64,000 bases of DNA from Diplonema japonicum. Its lineage: Eukaryota; Euglenozoa; Diplonemea; Diplonemida; Diplonemidae. Below, in pieces: positions 45,580 through 56,210 of this stretch. The position numbers were made by a program, and so were the translations under genes. How positions within the stretch are numbered: position 1 is the first letter of the stretch; each line of letters begins with the position of its first letter. The notes beneath the pieces are model-generated. The model was not told the origin of the DNA and ran no database searches. It saw nothing but the letters and a program-made list of their open reading frames with translations. The stretch spans positions 145,183 through 209,182 of the forward strand of contig OZ025758.1 of NCBI GenBank assembly GCA_964019335.1, written 5' to 3'.

Positions 45580-46881
45580 TTAGAATCTTGAAATATCCCT
45601 CCCGAACATCCAGGCCTTGAACCAGTACATTGGGATCAACACTTTGTTGATGAGCGACACCTGCTTGCCCCAGTAAGCGGTTCTCCACAACAAGAATGCA
45701 GACAACCCGGTAACGGATCCGTAATCTGTCGGAGACGTCGGACTTCCAATATGAGAAAAATCCGCCACCGCCCTCCAACCCCCCAACATGGCCATTGACC
45801 CAAGGGAAGAGTAGGTAAACGGTTTGAGGGTGGACGAAGGAGACGGACCGGTTTCTTCAGGACACTTGTTGAAGGCTTTTGCAAGGTATTTCGCCTGTTG
45901 CAACGCGCTCTGCGCGATCGGAGGAAGAGGCTGTGATTCGATAACGGCACAGTCGCCGATGGCGTAGATGTGCTCCTTCCCCATTGTCCGCAAGTAAGGA
46001 TCGGTTAAAATACGCCCGGTTGGACCCTTCGTGAAAAAATCTGAATTACCAACCAACTTAATCGGCTGCAACCCGGCCGACCACACCATCATCCCAAACT
46101 TTAAGAACGACCCGTCTGAGAGAATCGCCTTCGAACCGTCTTCTGCGACCTCCTTGACGGAAATACCTGTTTTTACGTCGATTTTTCGTTTTTTGAAACG
46201 ACGGCTGACGTATTCTGCAAGCTTTCCATCGAACGTTCCCAGTAGTTGCGGTCCGGCCTCGACCAGTGTCACGGTTGTGTAGTTCTTCAGATCAGGGTAC
46301 CATCGGGAGCAGTCTTCCGTGATAAAATCGTAGAGCTCACCGACGAACTCGCACGAGGTGGGACCACCCCCTACAACAACAAATGATAGAAGCCGTTTCT
46401 TCTCATTCTCTGACATATTCGGCATTGCCGCTCTCTCGAAACATTCAAGAGTTCGGTTTCTAATTTGTCTCGCGTGGTACAGGTGTTTCAAAAATAGAAC
46501 GGTCCGGCCTTCGCTCTCGCTTACCCCGGGTGTCTTGAAGGTGTTTGTTTTGGAACCACACGCCACAACGAGAAAATCGTACGGAACCTGGAAATTTGAC
46601 TCTTTGAAGATGTCCCTGCATTGAATAGAATTATCCTCAAAACCCACCGCCTTGGCTTGATAGTACTGAACATTCTTGATAGTGCGTACGGGTTCCTGAA
46701 TGGCGCGGAACTCCAGGGTGCCCACGGCGCAGCTCGGCAGCAGTGGAGTGAACAAGAAATGGTTTGCCGGACTGATGCATACCACCTCGTATTTCTTTGC
46801 ATCGATGTTCTTGAGAAAGTTAAACCCCGCCCAACCCGTCCCCAGCACGACAATACGCTTCTTGGCAACGTTGATCGCCAT
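45580..46881 (-). CDS. Type II NADH:quinone oxidoreductase (NDH2), 433 aa
   Basis: Single-subunit rotenone-insensitive NADH dehydrogenase that passes electrons from NADH to quinone without pumping protons. The first Rossmann fold for FAD opens almost at the start (KRIVVLGTGWAGFNFLKN), and the second, for NADH, is LLSFVVVGGGPTSCEFVGEL. Other marks are FLFTPLLPSCAVGTLEFRAI, the FAD-ribityl motif EHIYAIGDCAV, and a C-terminal membrane-anchoring region (SAFLLWRTAYWGKQVSLINK, WFKAWMFGRDISRF). No EF-hand insertion is present. No obvious mitochondrial presequence precedes the first fold, so location (mitochondrion or elsewhere) is open. A-run directly before the ATG. Confidence 0.95.
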   Translation of the reverse strand: MAINVAKKRIVVLGTGWAGFNFLKNIDAKKYEVVCISPANHFLFTPLLPSCAVGTLEFRAIQEPVRTIKNVQYYQAKAVGFEDNSIQCRDIFKESNFQVPYDFLVVACGSKTNTFKTPGVSESEGRTVLFLKHLYHARQIRNRTLECFERAAMPNMSENEKKRLLSFVVVGGGPTSCEFVGELYDFITEDCSRWYPDLKNYTTVTLVEAGPQLLGTFDGKLAEYVSRRFKKRKIDVKTGISVKEVAEDGSKAILSDGSFLKFGMMVWSAGLQPIKLVGNSDFFTKGPTGRILTDPYLRTMGKEHIYAIGDCAVIESQPLPPIAQSALQQAKYLAKAFNKCPEETGPSPSSTLKPFTYSSLGSMAMLGGWRAVADFSHIGSPTSPTDYGSVTGLSAFLLWRTAYWGKQVSLINKVLIPMYWFKAWMFGRDISRF

Positions 46882-46929
46882 TTTTTTTTTTTTTTTTTTC
46901 CCTAAAAAAAAAATTTTTTTTTTTGGAAG

Positions 46930-46965
<36 letters not shown>

Positions 46966-46966
46966 C

Positions 46967-47929
46967 TCACCTCCACATGCAAACTTTCTTGTCGTAAAAA
47001 CTGCATGTTACAGCGTAAGGATCCTCCGGTTTGTTGTGGACCCACTCGCACCCGTACACCATCGACTCGTGTTGGGTGAAATGTTTGACAATGTAGTTCT
47101 CTGGATCGCTGTCCGGCTTCGATATATCGATGACATACCCACCGCCTTGCATAGCTGCGACTAGGTAGTGGGAGGGGTTTACAGGAGACTGCTTTGTACG
47201 CCAGATTCCACCACCAAACGGGCCGAATGTGGCGAGGTCTCGCCGCGGGCGGGTAGGGGTCAAGATGTGAATATTTTCGTCGTAGCTCCCCACCACCAAG
47301 TCGGTTCCATTGGGGTGTGCTGCGATGCTGGTGCACCCCGCGTCAAATCTTCTCGAAACTATTGGGTTTTCAGGTGTTCTAACATCCCAGATTTTTAAAA
47401 GGCCGTCGTCAGAGCCAGTTGCTAAAATGTTTTCAGATATGAACGTGGTGACCCAGACTTCATGATCATGGCCTGTTTCCTCATGTATTATTTCCCCCGT
47501 ATCAGCATCAGCGTAATGAACAATTCCAAGCCTTGAGGAAAACGCAATTTTGTGATCTGTTTCAGGTTCCCATCCGACCGATAGGCAATAGTCGTTCTCT
47601 GTGTCTGACAACGAAGTGCTTCCTTTTTTTTCGTAGTTTTCATTGTAAAAATGCGCTTTACCGTCGCCCCCCGCCACCGCGAAGCCGTTAGAACCGTTTG
47701 TTTTCCACTTTAGATCGAACACACCTGGGCTGTCGACACCCTCCACCGCATACTCACCGTTTTCTTCTACATTCATTTTGTATATTGTTCCTGCTCTCTT
47801 GTCGGGCTTGCCGTCCTCTTGGATCAGCTCATAGGTTCCAATAGCAAGCTGAGAGGGGTTCTTCGGGTTCGCCTCGACCATGTCACAAGGGCGTGCCGGC
47901 CTCCATTCGTTGATTTTTTGTATCGACAT
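46967..47929 (-). CDS. DPH7: Diphthine methyltransferase (DPH7-like WD40 protein), 320 aa
   Basis: Demethylates the methyl-ester intermediate of diphthamide synthesis on elongation factor 2, allowing the last amidation. About six WD40 blades are visible. The family-specific pieces are the N-terminal ANPKNPSQLAIGTYELIQED, the blade LATGSDDGLLKIWDVRTPEN, and VVGSYDENIHILT followed by FGPFGGGIWRTKQSPVNP, with CMWR at the end. The protein is slightly shorter than animal and fungal DPH7. No targeting signal; cytosolic. Only 85 bases separate it from NDH2 downstream. Confidence 0.85.
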   Translation of the reverse strand: MSIQKINEWRPARPCDMVEANPKNPSQLAIGTYELIQEDGKPDKRAGTIYKMNVEENGEYAVEGVDSPGVFDLKWKTNGSNGFAVAGGDGKAHFYNENYEKKGSTSLSDTENDYCLSVGWEPETDHKIAFSSRLGIVHYADADTGEIIHEETGHDHEVWVTTFISENILATGSDDGLLKIWDVRTPENPIVSRRFDAGCTSIAAHPNGTDLVVGSYDENIHILTPTRPRRDLATFGPFGGGIWRTKQSPVNPSHYLVAAMQGGGYVIDISKPDSDPENYIVKHFTQHESMVYGCEWVHNKPEDPYAVTCSFYDKKVCMWR

Positions 47930-48229
47930 TTTTATTTTTTTTTTCCTTTTTTTTTTTTTTCGCTGGAGAACAAAAATTTTTTTTTGAATTTTTTTCCCCC
48001 CTGAATAATAAAAAAAAAAAAAGTTGGAACTATCACACGGGAGGGTGGAAAGAAAATATGAACATAGAAACGCCAGGGGTTTTTTTTTTTTTTTTTTTTT
48101 TTAAAGCTTCTTTTTTGTTACGATCAGCTGACCCTGGAGAAACTATGGGGACAAGTGGATGGATATAAAAAAAAAAAAAGAAGAAGAACTAAACGACACT
48201 TTTGGTTCACTCGTTTTTTCCCCCCCCCC
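47930..48229. other. Intergenic region
   Basis: 300 bases, T/A-run-rich (48081-48102 T run). Nothing else seen. Confidence 0.5.
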
Positions 48230-48511
48230 TCAACTTTTCACCAATCTCTCGTTCATTTTTTTTGCCAAGCTGGGGGGCGCTACCTTCTTTTCAAAATAAT
48301 GCATGTCTTTCAACATCTTTGCAACCGTGTACCGCAGAGAGTGAACTTGGCTCTGTGGAATTTCAAAAGTTTTAATCTCACCATTACTCAACTCCAGGCG
48401 CATCAACACCACAGGAGTCAATACTTTTTGCATCACTGAAGTCGTAATTGTTACATCGATCCTCCACCTAGCCTGCACCAGCGATGGTATTTCAGTACCC
48501 AAAGACCCCAT
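48230..48511 (-). CDS. Small COMM-domain protein, COMMD5-like, 93 aa
   Basis: Consists almost only of a COMM domain: SLVQARWRIDVTITTSVMQK, VLMRLELSNGEIKTFEIP, and LRYTVAKMLKDMHYFEKK. The last two resemble COMMD5. COMMD proteins assemble into the Commander complex that recycles membrane proteins from endosomes. Typical COMMDs have an extra N-terminal helical domain of about 100 residues, which is missing here, unless an upstream exon exists that I cannot identify. The start MGSLGTEIP follows an A-rich leader. The family call is firm; the paralogue call is moderate. Confidence 0.75.
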   Translation of the reverse strand: MGSLGTEIPSLVQARWRIDVTITTSVMQKVLTPVVLMRLELSNGEIKTFEIPQSQVHSLRYTVAKMLKDMHYFEKKVAPPSLAKKMNERLVKS

Positions 48512-49047
48512 TTTATTTTCTCTTCTTCTTCCCCTCTCGCCCCCCTCTGATGGATGCTGTTATTTTGTGCTACGACATGGGGAAATGAAAGAAAAAAAAA
48601 TAAGAAGAATAAGAAGCCATATACAATATTACAGGACTGAATAGAGGGGATGGGGGGGGGTAGAATAAAAAAAATGCGGACCATCACACCCATGACCTTT
48701 CTTCGCGGTGAGCCGAGCTGCTGAAATATTAATTAATTTTTTTTTTAATTTGGGGTGGGGGTGGGGTGATTCAGGTTAGGGTTACTGTTTCAACCACAGG
48801 GAAAAAACCAAAATAATTATTGAAAAAAAAAAAAAAAAAAAAAAAAACTAGTTTTGTCCACCCTTTTTTTTTGACCAAAATGAACTGAAGCAGTACACGT
48901 GTGGGGGAAAGCCCGGTGGCCCTCCCCCAACACATCGAAACAAGGAGGTGGACAAATAGCCTCTCGGTGTTAACAAAACAAAAAAAAAAAAAACCAGATT
49001 TAATAAAAAAAAGGACCGCTGGGGGGGGGGACAAAAAAAAAAGGGAG
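48512..49047. other. Intergenic region
   Basis: 536 bases with long A runs (48821-48846) and G runs. No gene seen. Confidence 0.5.
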
Positions 49048-50178
49048 CTAGATCATCCTTTCTTGTGAGGCGCTTGTGACCCTTTCCGACATCTGCAGCA
49101 GCTGCTTCACCATGAGATGGCTTTTCTTCACAACGGCTGCTGGTCGACCGCTGTGTGTTGCGAGCGTTAGTTTTTTCTTGAAAAACCCACTGGCAGAGGA
49201 AGGTGTCGAGGCCAAGAGCTCGATCGTCTCCGCATCTTCCTCCAACAACAGCTGCTTCTGAAAGCACGGAGGGTAGTGAGGGGGAATGGAATGAAGAAGC
49301 ACTTCTGGGGGCTTAAAACACCGCAGATATATGTTGGCTATCGCAGCCACGAATTTTCCGAACAAATGCGTCTCGATACATAATGCCCTTCTAAGTGTCC
49401 GTGGCAGTTCCAGCTGCAAGGCTGGGATGCCGAGCAGAGCTGACTGGTGGGTTGTTGTGTGAAAGCCCCGATTGTTGTGCCCTTTTAACTGAGGTTCTGA
49501 TTCGACCCCCATCCGGAGTCTCTTGTACCCGTAACACCTTCTTCCCAAGAAAACACTGCGGAATTCTTCAGTTGCGATTTGTTTCACTTTTTTCGTCACT
49601 TCATGGTCGCGACCCCACACTGCCTCCATCGCACCCGCCCCGAGGTCCATATCCAAATTGTCTTTTCGGTCCATCTTCCCATGTATGTCAATGTGTAGAA
49701 TTGGTAAATTCGTTCGTTGAAAAGCATCTTTCCACTTGAGAAGCGCCTTGTGCCAAGGGGATTTTTTGAAGTCGGAAGCGGTTAGATAATTCGGGTCGAG
49801 GTTCATGGGGTCTTGGGAAACAGCTGTGTCGGGGTTCCAGATTATGAACGACGAGGTGCCCATGTGTTTTGACAAGCGGTCGCCCACGGCTATTGAAAGT
49901 TTGAGGACCAGCTCGGTCACCCATCTTTCTTTCAGGTGTACCCTGCGACGTTCCCCGAATTCCCCTCCTCTGTACAGTTCCAGCCCGTGCGGTGCTGTGA
50001 ACATCACGGGGCCTTCGATGTGCTCGGTGTGTGCTGTTTCCCTGCTGTATAGTATTTGCTTGCCCAAATTCACACACTCCTCTGATGAGCTGGACTTTTG
50101 CCGGTCTGCTGGAGCTAGCACCGAGAGGTCCATGGGTGGTTTTGTTGTTTTACAGTGATCCATAGTTCGTATTGACAT
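49048..50178 (-). CDS. N-formylglutamate amidohydrolase-like protein, 376 aa
   Basis: I place the start at 50178 (MSIRTMDHC), right after an A-run, rather than at the upstream ATG whose translation is homopolymer-derived. Motifs of the FGase/zinc amidohydrolase superfamily are VMFTAPHGLELYRGG (metal-binding His), PILHIDIHGK (second His in a D-x-H-G motif) and ALQLELPRTLRRAL. Members hydrolyse N-formyl or N-acyl amino acids; bacterial ones act in histidine breakdown. The substrate here is unknown. The protein is longer than bacterial HutG (about 265 aa) because of an insertion around residues 170-230 and a C-terminal tail of about 90 residues. No targeting signal. Confidence 0.75.
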   Translation of the reverse strand: MSIRTMDHCKTTKPPMDLSVLAPADRQKSSSSEECVNLGKQILYSRETAHTEHIEGPVMFTAPHGLELYRGGEFGERRRVHLKERWVTELVLKLSIAVGDRLSKHMGTSSFIIWNPDTAVSQDPMNLDPNYLTASDFKKSPWHKALLKWKDAFQRTNLPILHIDIHGKMDRKDNLDMDLGAGAMEAVWGRDHEVTKKVKQIATEEFRSVFLGRRCYGYKRLRMGVESEPQLKGHNNRGFHTTTHQSALLGIPALQLELPRTLRRALCIETHLFGKFVAAIANIYLRCFKPPEVLLHSIPPHYPPCFQKQLLLEEDAETIELLASTPSSASGFFKKKLTLATHSGRPAAVVKKSHLMVKQLLQMSERVTSASQERMI

Positions 50179-50488
50179 TTTTTTTTCTTTTTTGGGAGAG
50201 GAAAAAAAAAGTCCCCCCACCTCTTGTCAAAATGTGGGGGGGGGGTGGGTGGGATGGGAGAGGACAATGGTAAAAAAAGAAAAAAGCGGGGGGGGGAAAG
50301 AAGAAAAATGCAAGATGTTTTCAACACCAGACGGAAGCCTAGTCCAACCCCCCCCTCCTAAAAATAGGTTTTGTTTTTCTTTTTTTTTTCTTATTTTTTT
50401 TTTATTTTTTACGCTCACCGGATAGACTACAGCTTCTCCCCTCCCGTCCTGTCCCGAAAAAAAAGAGCGTGAAAAAAGGAGGGGGCAT

Positions 50489-50523
<35 letters not shown>

Positions 50524-50597
50524 TGTTGAGACGGCCCTTTGGGGAGTGTATATGTGGGGCGGGGAAAAAAAAATACAAAAAAAAAAAAAAAAACAAC
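50179..50597. other. Intergenic region
   Basis: 419 bases with a T run of about 32 (50491-50522), C and G runs. No gene seen. Confidence 0.5.
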
Positions 50598-51080
50598 TCA
50601 AACAACAACTTGGTGTTGGTTTGCAAACATCGGAAGAGTCATCTGTGAAAGGGTAGGCGGGGACCTCCTGAAGGCGGTTGAAGCTTCTTCCACCGCACGC
50701 CGCCTGGCCAGCAGCGCCTTTCCCTTGACAGGACATAAAACCCTTGCGGCGAAGATCCTGAGCAAGGGGGCAACCAAAGGAAGAGGGAGGCACAGCCCGT
50801 CAAGGAGCGGGCCGGCAATCCGTTCCAGCTTAGAGGCAACGGACAACCGTACCAAATTGTGTCCAATGTACTGCAGCACCACCCATGTGTGTGCATTGGG
50901 CGTGTTCACAGTGTGGGTGTTGTAAGGCTTGTTGTCCTCCGTCCAGATTATCTGCAATGTGTCACCGGAGATCATCCTCCTCCGTTGCTCCTGCCCCGCA
51001 TCATTGACCCCGCCCACTATAGTGCACACGTGGAAGGCGATCTCAGTGGTTGGTGTTGCGTAGTAGACCATGCTTGGGTG

Positions 51081-51118
<38 letters not shown>

Positions 51119-51259
51119 CAAAATCCGCACCTCTTCATCGTATTGTACGCCCCCTGTGTAACCCTTGTGCGTTTTCAGATCGACTTTCCAACCCAGACCG
51201 TTGACGAAGCTTTTGTACTCGTTCCCACAGGCTGCGTGGCTGTTCGAAAGTATCTGTTG

Positions 51260-51292
<33 letters not shown>

Positions 51293-54200
51293 GAAAAATC
51301 CGTACCTCGCTGGAGTTCACTTGTCCTTCGAGGACGCACATCACCGCGACGCAGATTCGTTCTCTTTCCGGTGTTTCGTCTAGCTTCAGCAAACTGTGCA
51401 GAACGGAGTTCGGGTCGTCCCCAGCAAGCCGCAGCCCCACAGGCGGCGTGGGCGTCGCAAACGTCGGATAAGCCGCTTGATGAAAATCCGCAAGAACATG
51501 GCTTGCAAGAAACTCACGGGACAAAATACCGGCAGGAGGGTTGCACGGGGGACACGACGGTGTGGTCGAAGAAATGCACGCGTTACCCGTTTTAGAAAGC
51601 GGCGACAAAGGCGTGGCAGAAACTGAAGATGGAACGGGAAGCGACACCGAGACCGGTGTGTGGTGTATCTGGTACCCCGGCGTGTACAAATGCACCAAAT
51701 CTTTCAACTGATCGTTCCCTGACCCGGAGGCCGCAACACTGCAAGATTCGTGCATCGCACAGGTACGAACCCGTCCCATAACAGCGCCGGACTTTGATCT
51801 GAAGTGGCCGTACCCCACACCTGAATTGGTGGAGAAAAGAGAAGACTGTAAGTCTCGAACCTGTTTAACCTTCCACGAAGCGCGTCCCACCTCGCTCCTG
51901 GACGTTAACAAGAAGTCCCGCGTGTCCTCCGACTCTGAGAGTGACACCAACGCCTCACCGCTTTTCAAATACGTTTGGTGGAAGTCAAAACAGGTTAAGT
52001 CTGGTGTTGTCGCTGTGGATACCATCGACGGTCCAAGCCCTTCTACCGGGTAGAGTCTGTACCAAGTGACTATGTGGTGGAGGACTACCGAAGCTGTGTC
52101 TTTGATGGTTTGAACCGTGGTGGCTTCAACACCGGTCCACCATTTCTTTTCCGTGATCAAAACAGCGTTTGCGTAGGGTGTTGTGGAGGCCTGAACAGGG
52201 GACGTCAGGTTCTGTGTTGTGATGGGAAGGTACCAGTTTGCTTGCGTCCGCCCGGAGATAGAGTACGAGAGGGAATCGATGGCAAGATTTAAAATTTTTT
52301 CCGACGGGCGGAAGTTTAACAATGCGGTGTGGACTCCGTGCGTCAACGAGCTGGTCACTTCTATGGGTGTTGAGATGCTTGTGTTGCGGTTGTGAAATGT
52401 GCTGAACAGCAGACCCGACGCGAGGTACGCGATGAGTTCGTCTTGAAACGCCTGCGGCAGGTTGTCCCTGCACACCTCAGCTATCGTCGGCGTTTCTTCC
52501 GCAGCGGCAACCGCCACCCTCGCATCCGTGTCGAAAAATCGCATCGACAGGCATTTCAACAACGCCGGGTCCTTGTTTTTCAACATACACACGGACAATG
52601 CTTTAATGGACAGAACCCGTGTTTCTGTATCTTGGTACCCACCCATACCAGCCGTGATGCCTCCGACAGCAATGTTGAACAGATCCTTGTATTTTTTCGG
52701 GCGGTTTAAACTGCTTTGAAGCATTGTGGAGGCTACGATTCCGGCTTCCTTGTATCCGACAGGCCATTCCACGGTTTCGTCCGACCTCCCAATGCACACG
52801 GACGCCGCCCATAGCAATAGAGAAACTGCAGCGCAGCGAACAGAAACTTCGCGTTTTGGGTCCCGTTCTGGTGACGGTTGCGTAGTGAGGTACACATAGG
52901 CACCAATGACCATTGGTGCAAGCAATGGTAAACAACCTGTGTGATGGCTGACAAAAACATGCGCAGCTTGTGTGTTAGAACCGGTACTGTTACACGGAAA
53001 CAACCTGTATATGACAACCCTTAGGAGCCGTGTGTCCGCTCCCGATAGCGCCTTCGAAATTGCAACGATGATAACTGATAGGTAGCTCGACTCGATTTGA
53101 TGTCCCATTGTGAGTAGGTCGCAGATGGTTGCCACGGAGACGATGGGCAGTTCGGCGACGGAGGACCCACGGCGGAACCCCCTCAGCAAGATAGGAAGAA
53201 ACAGTTTGCACAGAACCCTGTGGGGCAACACGGATTTTTGAAGCGGGAGCGGCCGCTGTATTGAACTGAGCAAATGCGACGGGGCCGTTAGCAAACCATC
53301 GTGTACCACCTTTCTCCTTGGTTCCACCATGCGGTGCGAGTGTGCGGCAAAAAGCAAATCAGCCACAACATCGCTAACCGTGTGCATTTTCGCGAGGTGG
53401 ATCGGTGGTGGGCTTTTTAACTCGGATCCGTTACACATTCTCATCACGAAGCTTGTCCATAGTTTTGCGATTTGTTTCGTGTCCAGTCCCTCGACTAGCT
53501 TTTGCACGGTGTACTCGATCGGCTGTTGCCGTTGCTTGTGAACCCCGAGCAGCCCCACAACATCTTCATCCCCACCGCCCAACCCGGCAAGCTCCGTTTT
53601 CACGACCAATGACGAAAACGGGAAGCTCAACGTTATATCGCTGCAGGTTCCAATCATGAGCCGCAGCATAGCCAGGACAGCGATCCTCCAATGGGTTACA
53701 ACAGGCGAAACGGAAAATGTTTCTATCGGCCCACCAACGATGCATGATGTACAAGGGATGAACGCAGCTTGGACTGTCTTTTTTTCGTTAGGTTCAGGTG
53801 AGCTAGTGGCCGCGTCGAGTATTGGTTGGATAGCCTCGAATTGTTGCTCTGTGGGGCGGTTGAGGAGCAGCAGTGTCCAAAATGCACGCGAGGTCAGCTC
53901 CCGTTTGGCTTCGGTCACAACCGACCCTATCATAGTGCCAGTCTCGCCGCCCGACTCCGGGAGAAACATCTTTCGAAAAATCTCCATCGTGAACGTCTGC
54001 AAAACCTCGTTCTTCACGTTGTCTAAGCTCGACGATTTGATCCTCTGGACCAACCCGGCGCCTATCTGCGTGTTTATAAACGCTTCCACAACCATTTCTA
54101 TTGTGCAGTACCACACGCGAAGCGCGCCGGGTGTCGCTGTTTTCAAATCGGGGTTGCATTGAAACACACCGCTTAGAACGGCCAACAACCATGACAAGCA

Positions 54201-55121
54201 TTCTTCTGGGTGTTCCTGTATCACATTTGGGGATGGACTGTACTGTTCGGAGACCCAGCCTGTCGTGATGCGGACTAGTTTGTACCCTAGAATCAGATCC
54301 TCTTGAGTGTCGACGTTGCACACGTTAACCTTTAGAATGCTGATTACAATTAGGACATCTTCCCTTGTAGACAGGATTGTGTTGATGGTATTTGAATTCT
54401 GCAACAATGGGTACAGGTAGTGCGTGATGAAGGTGTGGCAGCGTCGACCTGTAACACGCGGGACAATTTCCTCCTTCGCAAAACCCCACCAAAACGGACG
54501 GGCTTCTACGGGATCTGCCACAGAACGCGTGTGGCAGTGCGTGAAAAAATCAGAGTACAGCTCCACAGCGTCCGATGGGTTGGGACATCCTGGGAGAAAT
54601 GAATACCTCGGTGCTGAAGAAGGAGTTTCCCGAAGCTCCATTGCCACAAGAAGTGTGAATTTTAAATTTCTATCGGAAAACCCCACCGTGCTAAGGAGAG
54701 TCAGGAGGATGTCAAGCGCGTATCGGCGAATATATAATATATTGTCTGGGTGGGTAGCTTTTGCGAGTTCGTTTCCAAACCACTCGCGCTGCCAGCCGGA
54801 GCGGACTTTTTCTTTGTTCACCAGAATCAGCAGTTTTATAACGTCAAGAACTGCAACCACGAGTTCCATGCCTACTTGTTTTCCCTTCACCACGTGGAGG
54901 GTGACCATGCCCCTGAGCTGCTCTGCGCACATTTCCATAATTGCATCGGAGTTCTTCTGGTAGAAGGTGTGGACGTCCCGTTCCTTGATGCCGTCGTCCT
55001 GCAGCGCGTACAGGGCTCTCCACCTGTCCTTTAGCTTCGCGCTGGTGTCCAGTATCTTCTTCTCCTTGCTTCGAATTTTCGGGTCTGTCAACGGGGACCC
55101 CGTTTCCGCTGTGTGGTGCAT
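50598..55121 (-). CDS. RalGAP/TSC2-like Rap/Ran-GAP domain protein, 1474 aa, three exons
   Basis: Exons are 55121-51306, 51253-51131 and 51083-50598, all phase 0. Intron 1 (52 nt) runs GTACGG to CCAACAG and intron 2 (47 nt) runs GTGCGG to AAAAAG; both are mostly A-tract. The start is the ATG at 55121 (MHHTAETGSP) after an A-run; the more upstream open frame is homopolymer-derived. Residues 1-1200 are a helical, armadillo-like scaffold. Joining the exons completes a C-terminal Rap/Ran-GAP domain: NEYKSFVNGLGWKVDLKTHK, GYTGGVQ, MVYYATPTTEIAFHV, and RRRMISGDTLQIIWTED. In active GAPs the position before the Asp is the catalytic Asn thumb (GND); here it is Gly. That suggests a non-catalytic subunit like RalGAP-beta, whose length (about 1490) is similar. 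Role inferred: control of Ral/Rheb-type GTPases. Confidence 0.85.
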
Positions 55122-55401
55122 TTTTTTCTTCTTTTTTTTCCCCACTATGTAACGATAGATTTGCGCGGAGGTGGGAACGGTCGGAAATATTTCTAAAGGA
55201 AATATAAGATACCGAGTGAAAAAGAAAACTAAAAGGAAGAAAAAAAAGAAAAAAAAAAAAAAACGAGAACCAAATCCAAAATCATTTTTTTTTTTTTTTT
55301 TGTAAAACACAAATAAAAAAAGCTGCCAGTAGGTTTTTGTTAAAAATTCTACATTCCTCTTCTCCCCTCCCCCCCCCCCCCCCCCACACACACACACCCA
55401 T
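55122..55401. other. Intergenic region
   Basis: 280 bases with A, T and C runs (C run at 55370-55384). No gene. Confidence 0.5.
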
Positions 55402-56210
55402 TTATCCCCCTAGATTTAGCACGACAAGCGCGAACACCACCCAGAGCAGGCTTCGTGAAAGGACTCCACGTAAGGAGTGCCCAGAATTAAGGTTGAGCTG
55501 CATGGGGTTACACCGCCCTCGGAAAACGCCATAAGACGAGGTGTCCCAATCGGTGTCGGACCCCCAGTTGGTGTATGAAGAGTCGGTTGGACAGTGGAAC
55601 TTTTTTTTTTCTCCAATTTTTTTTTTTTTTTTTTTCCCTTGCAAACCTCGAGCTCCACGGGGCACTTCCTGACCACCTCGTGACAAACATCAGCGCAAGT
55701 TTTTTGCAACCGACCAAAAACATCGTTCTCACTATCGTCCCGACACTTTCTTGGGAACACAACACTGCAGACCCACGACCTGTAAGCCATCTGGCACGGT
55801 GTGCAGTTGAAGTACGGGTAGAAGTCTCTGCAGTTGAACCGTGCGAGGATCTTGCTTGCTGCTTCGTGGTACCTCCTAGCTTGGTCGTCCATGGCCTCCA
55901 CTGTGGTGGTCCTTGGTATTACTGTTGTGTAGTTTGAGGAGCAGCAGAACAGCGATTTGCTGTAGTTGGCAAGGTAGACCGTGGTGTACTTGTTGGTGAA
56001 GTCCGCGAGAGGTTCTCCGGCGTTCTGACTGTCGTCTGCCATGCAGTAAGGAGGCTCCGCCCACTCCTCCGACCCGAATCTCGTCTCGACCGACCCGTCG
56101 TTGCAGTACGAACCATACCCGGGCAGACCTGCCCCGGCGACCCCCCGCCACAAGGATGTCATGATGCACAGAAGTGTAACGGTTGCGAAAGGGTGTGCAT
56201 TGGGGAGCAT
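55402..56210 (-). CDS. Mid1/NALF-like cysteine-rich secreted or GPI-anchored protein, 253 aa, one 47-nt intron
   Basis: Exon 1 is 56210-55647 and exon 2 is 55599-55402. The intron 55600-55646 starts GTTTGC, is almost pure A-tract, and ends AAAAAAG. Splicing restores KCPVELE followed by FHCPTD. The signal peptide is residues 1-27. The cysteine-rich core has FNCTPCQMAYRSWVCSVVFP, then CADVCHEVVRKCPVELEF, the Frizzled-like fold found in yeast Mid1 and animal NALF (FAM155), which are auxiliary subunits of Cch1/NALCN cation channels. Several N-x-T glycosylation sites are present. The C-terminus ends in a hydrophobic stretch (SLLWVVFALVVLNLGG) suited to GPI attachment or a membrane anchor. A channel partner is not in the window. 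Unspliced, the frame reads a lysine run and a wrong tail. Confidence 0.75.

Noticed and set aside
52000-55121. Further introns within the long first exon of the RalGAP-like gene
   Set aside because: The frame is open for 1272 codons with protein-like composition; no A-tract or stop interrupts it.
55122-55397. Upstream extension of the RalGAP-like frame to 55397
   Set aside because: Translates into Phe/Lys homopolymers from T and A runs; the ATG at 55121 after an A-run is a better start.
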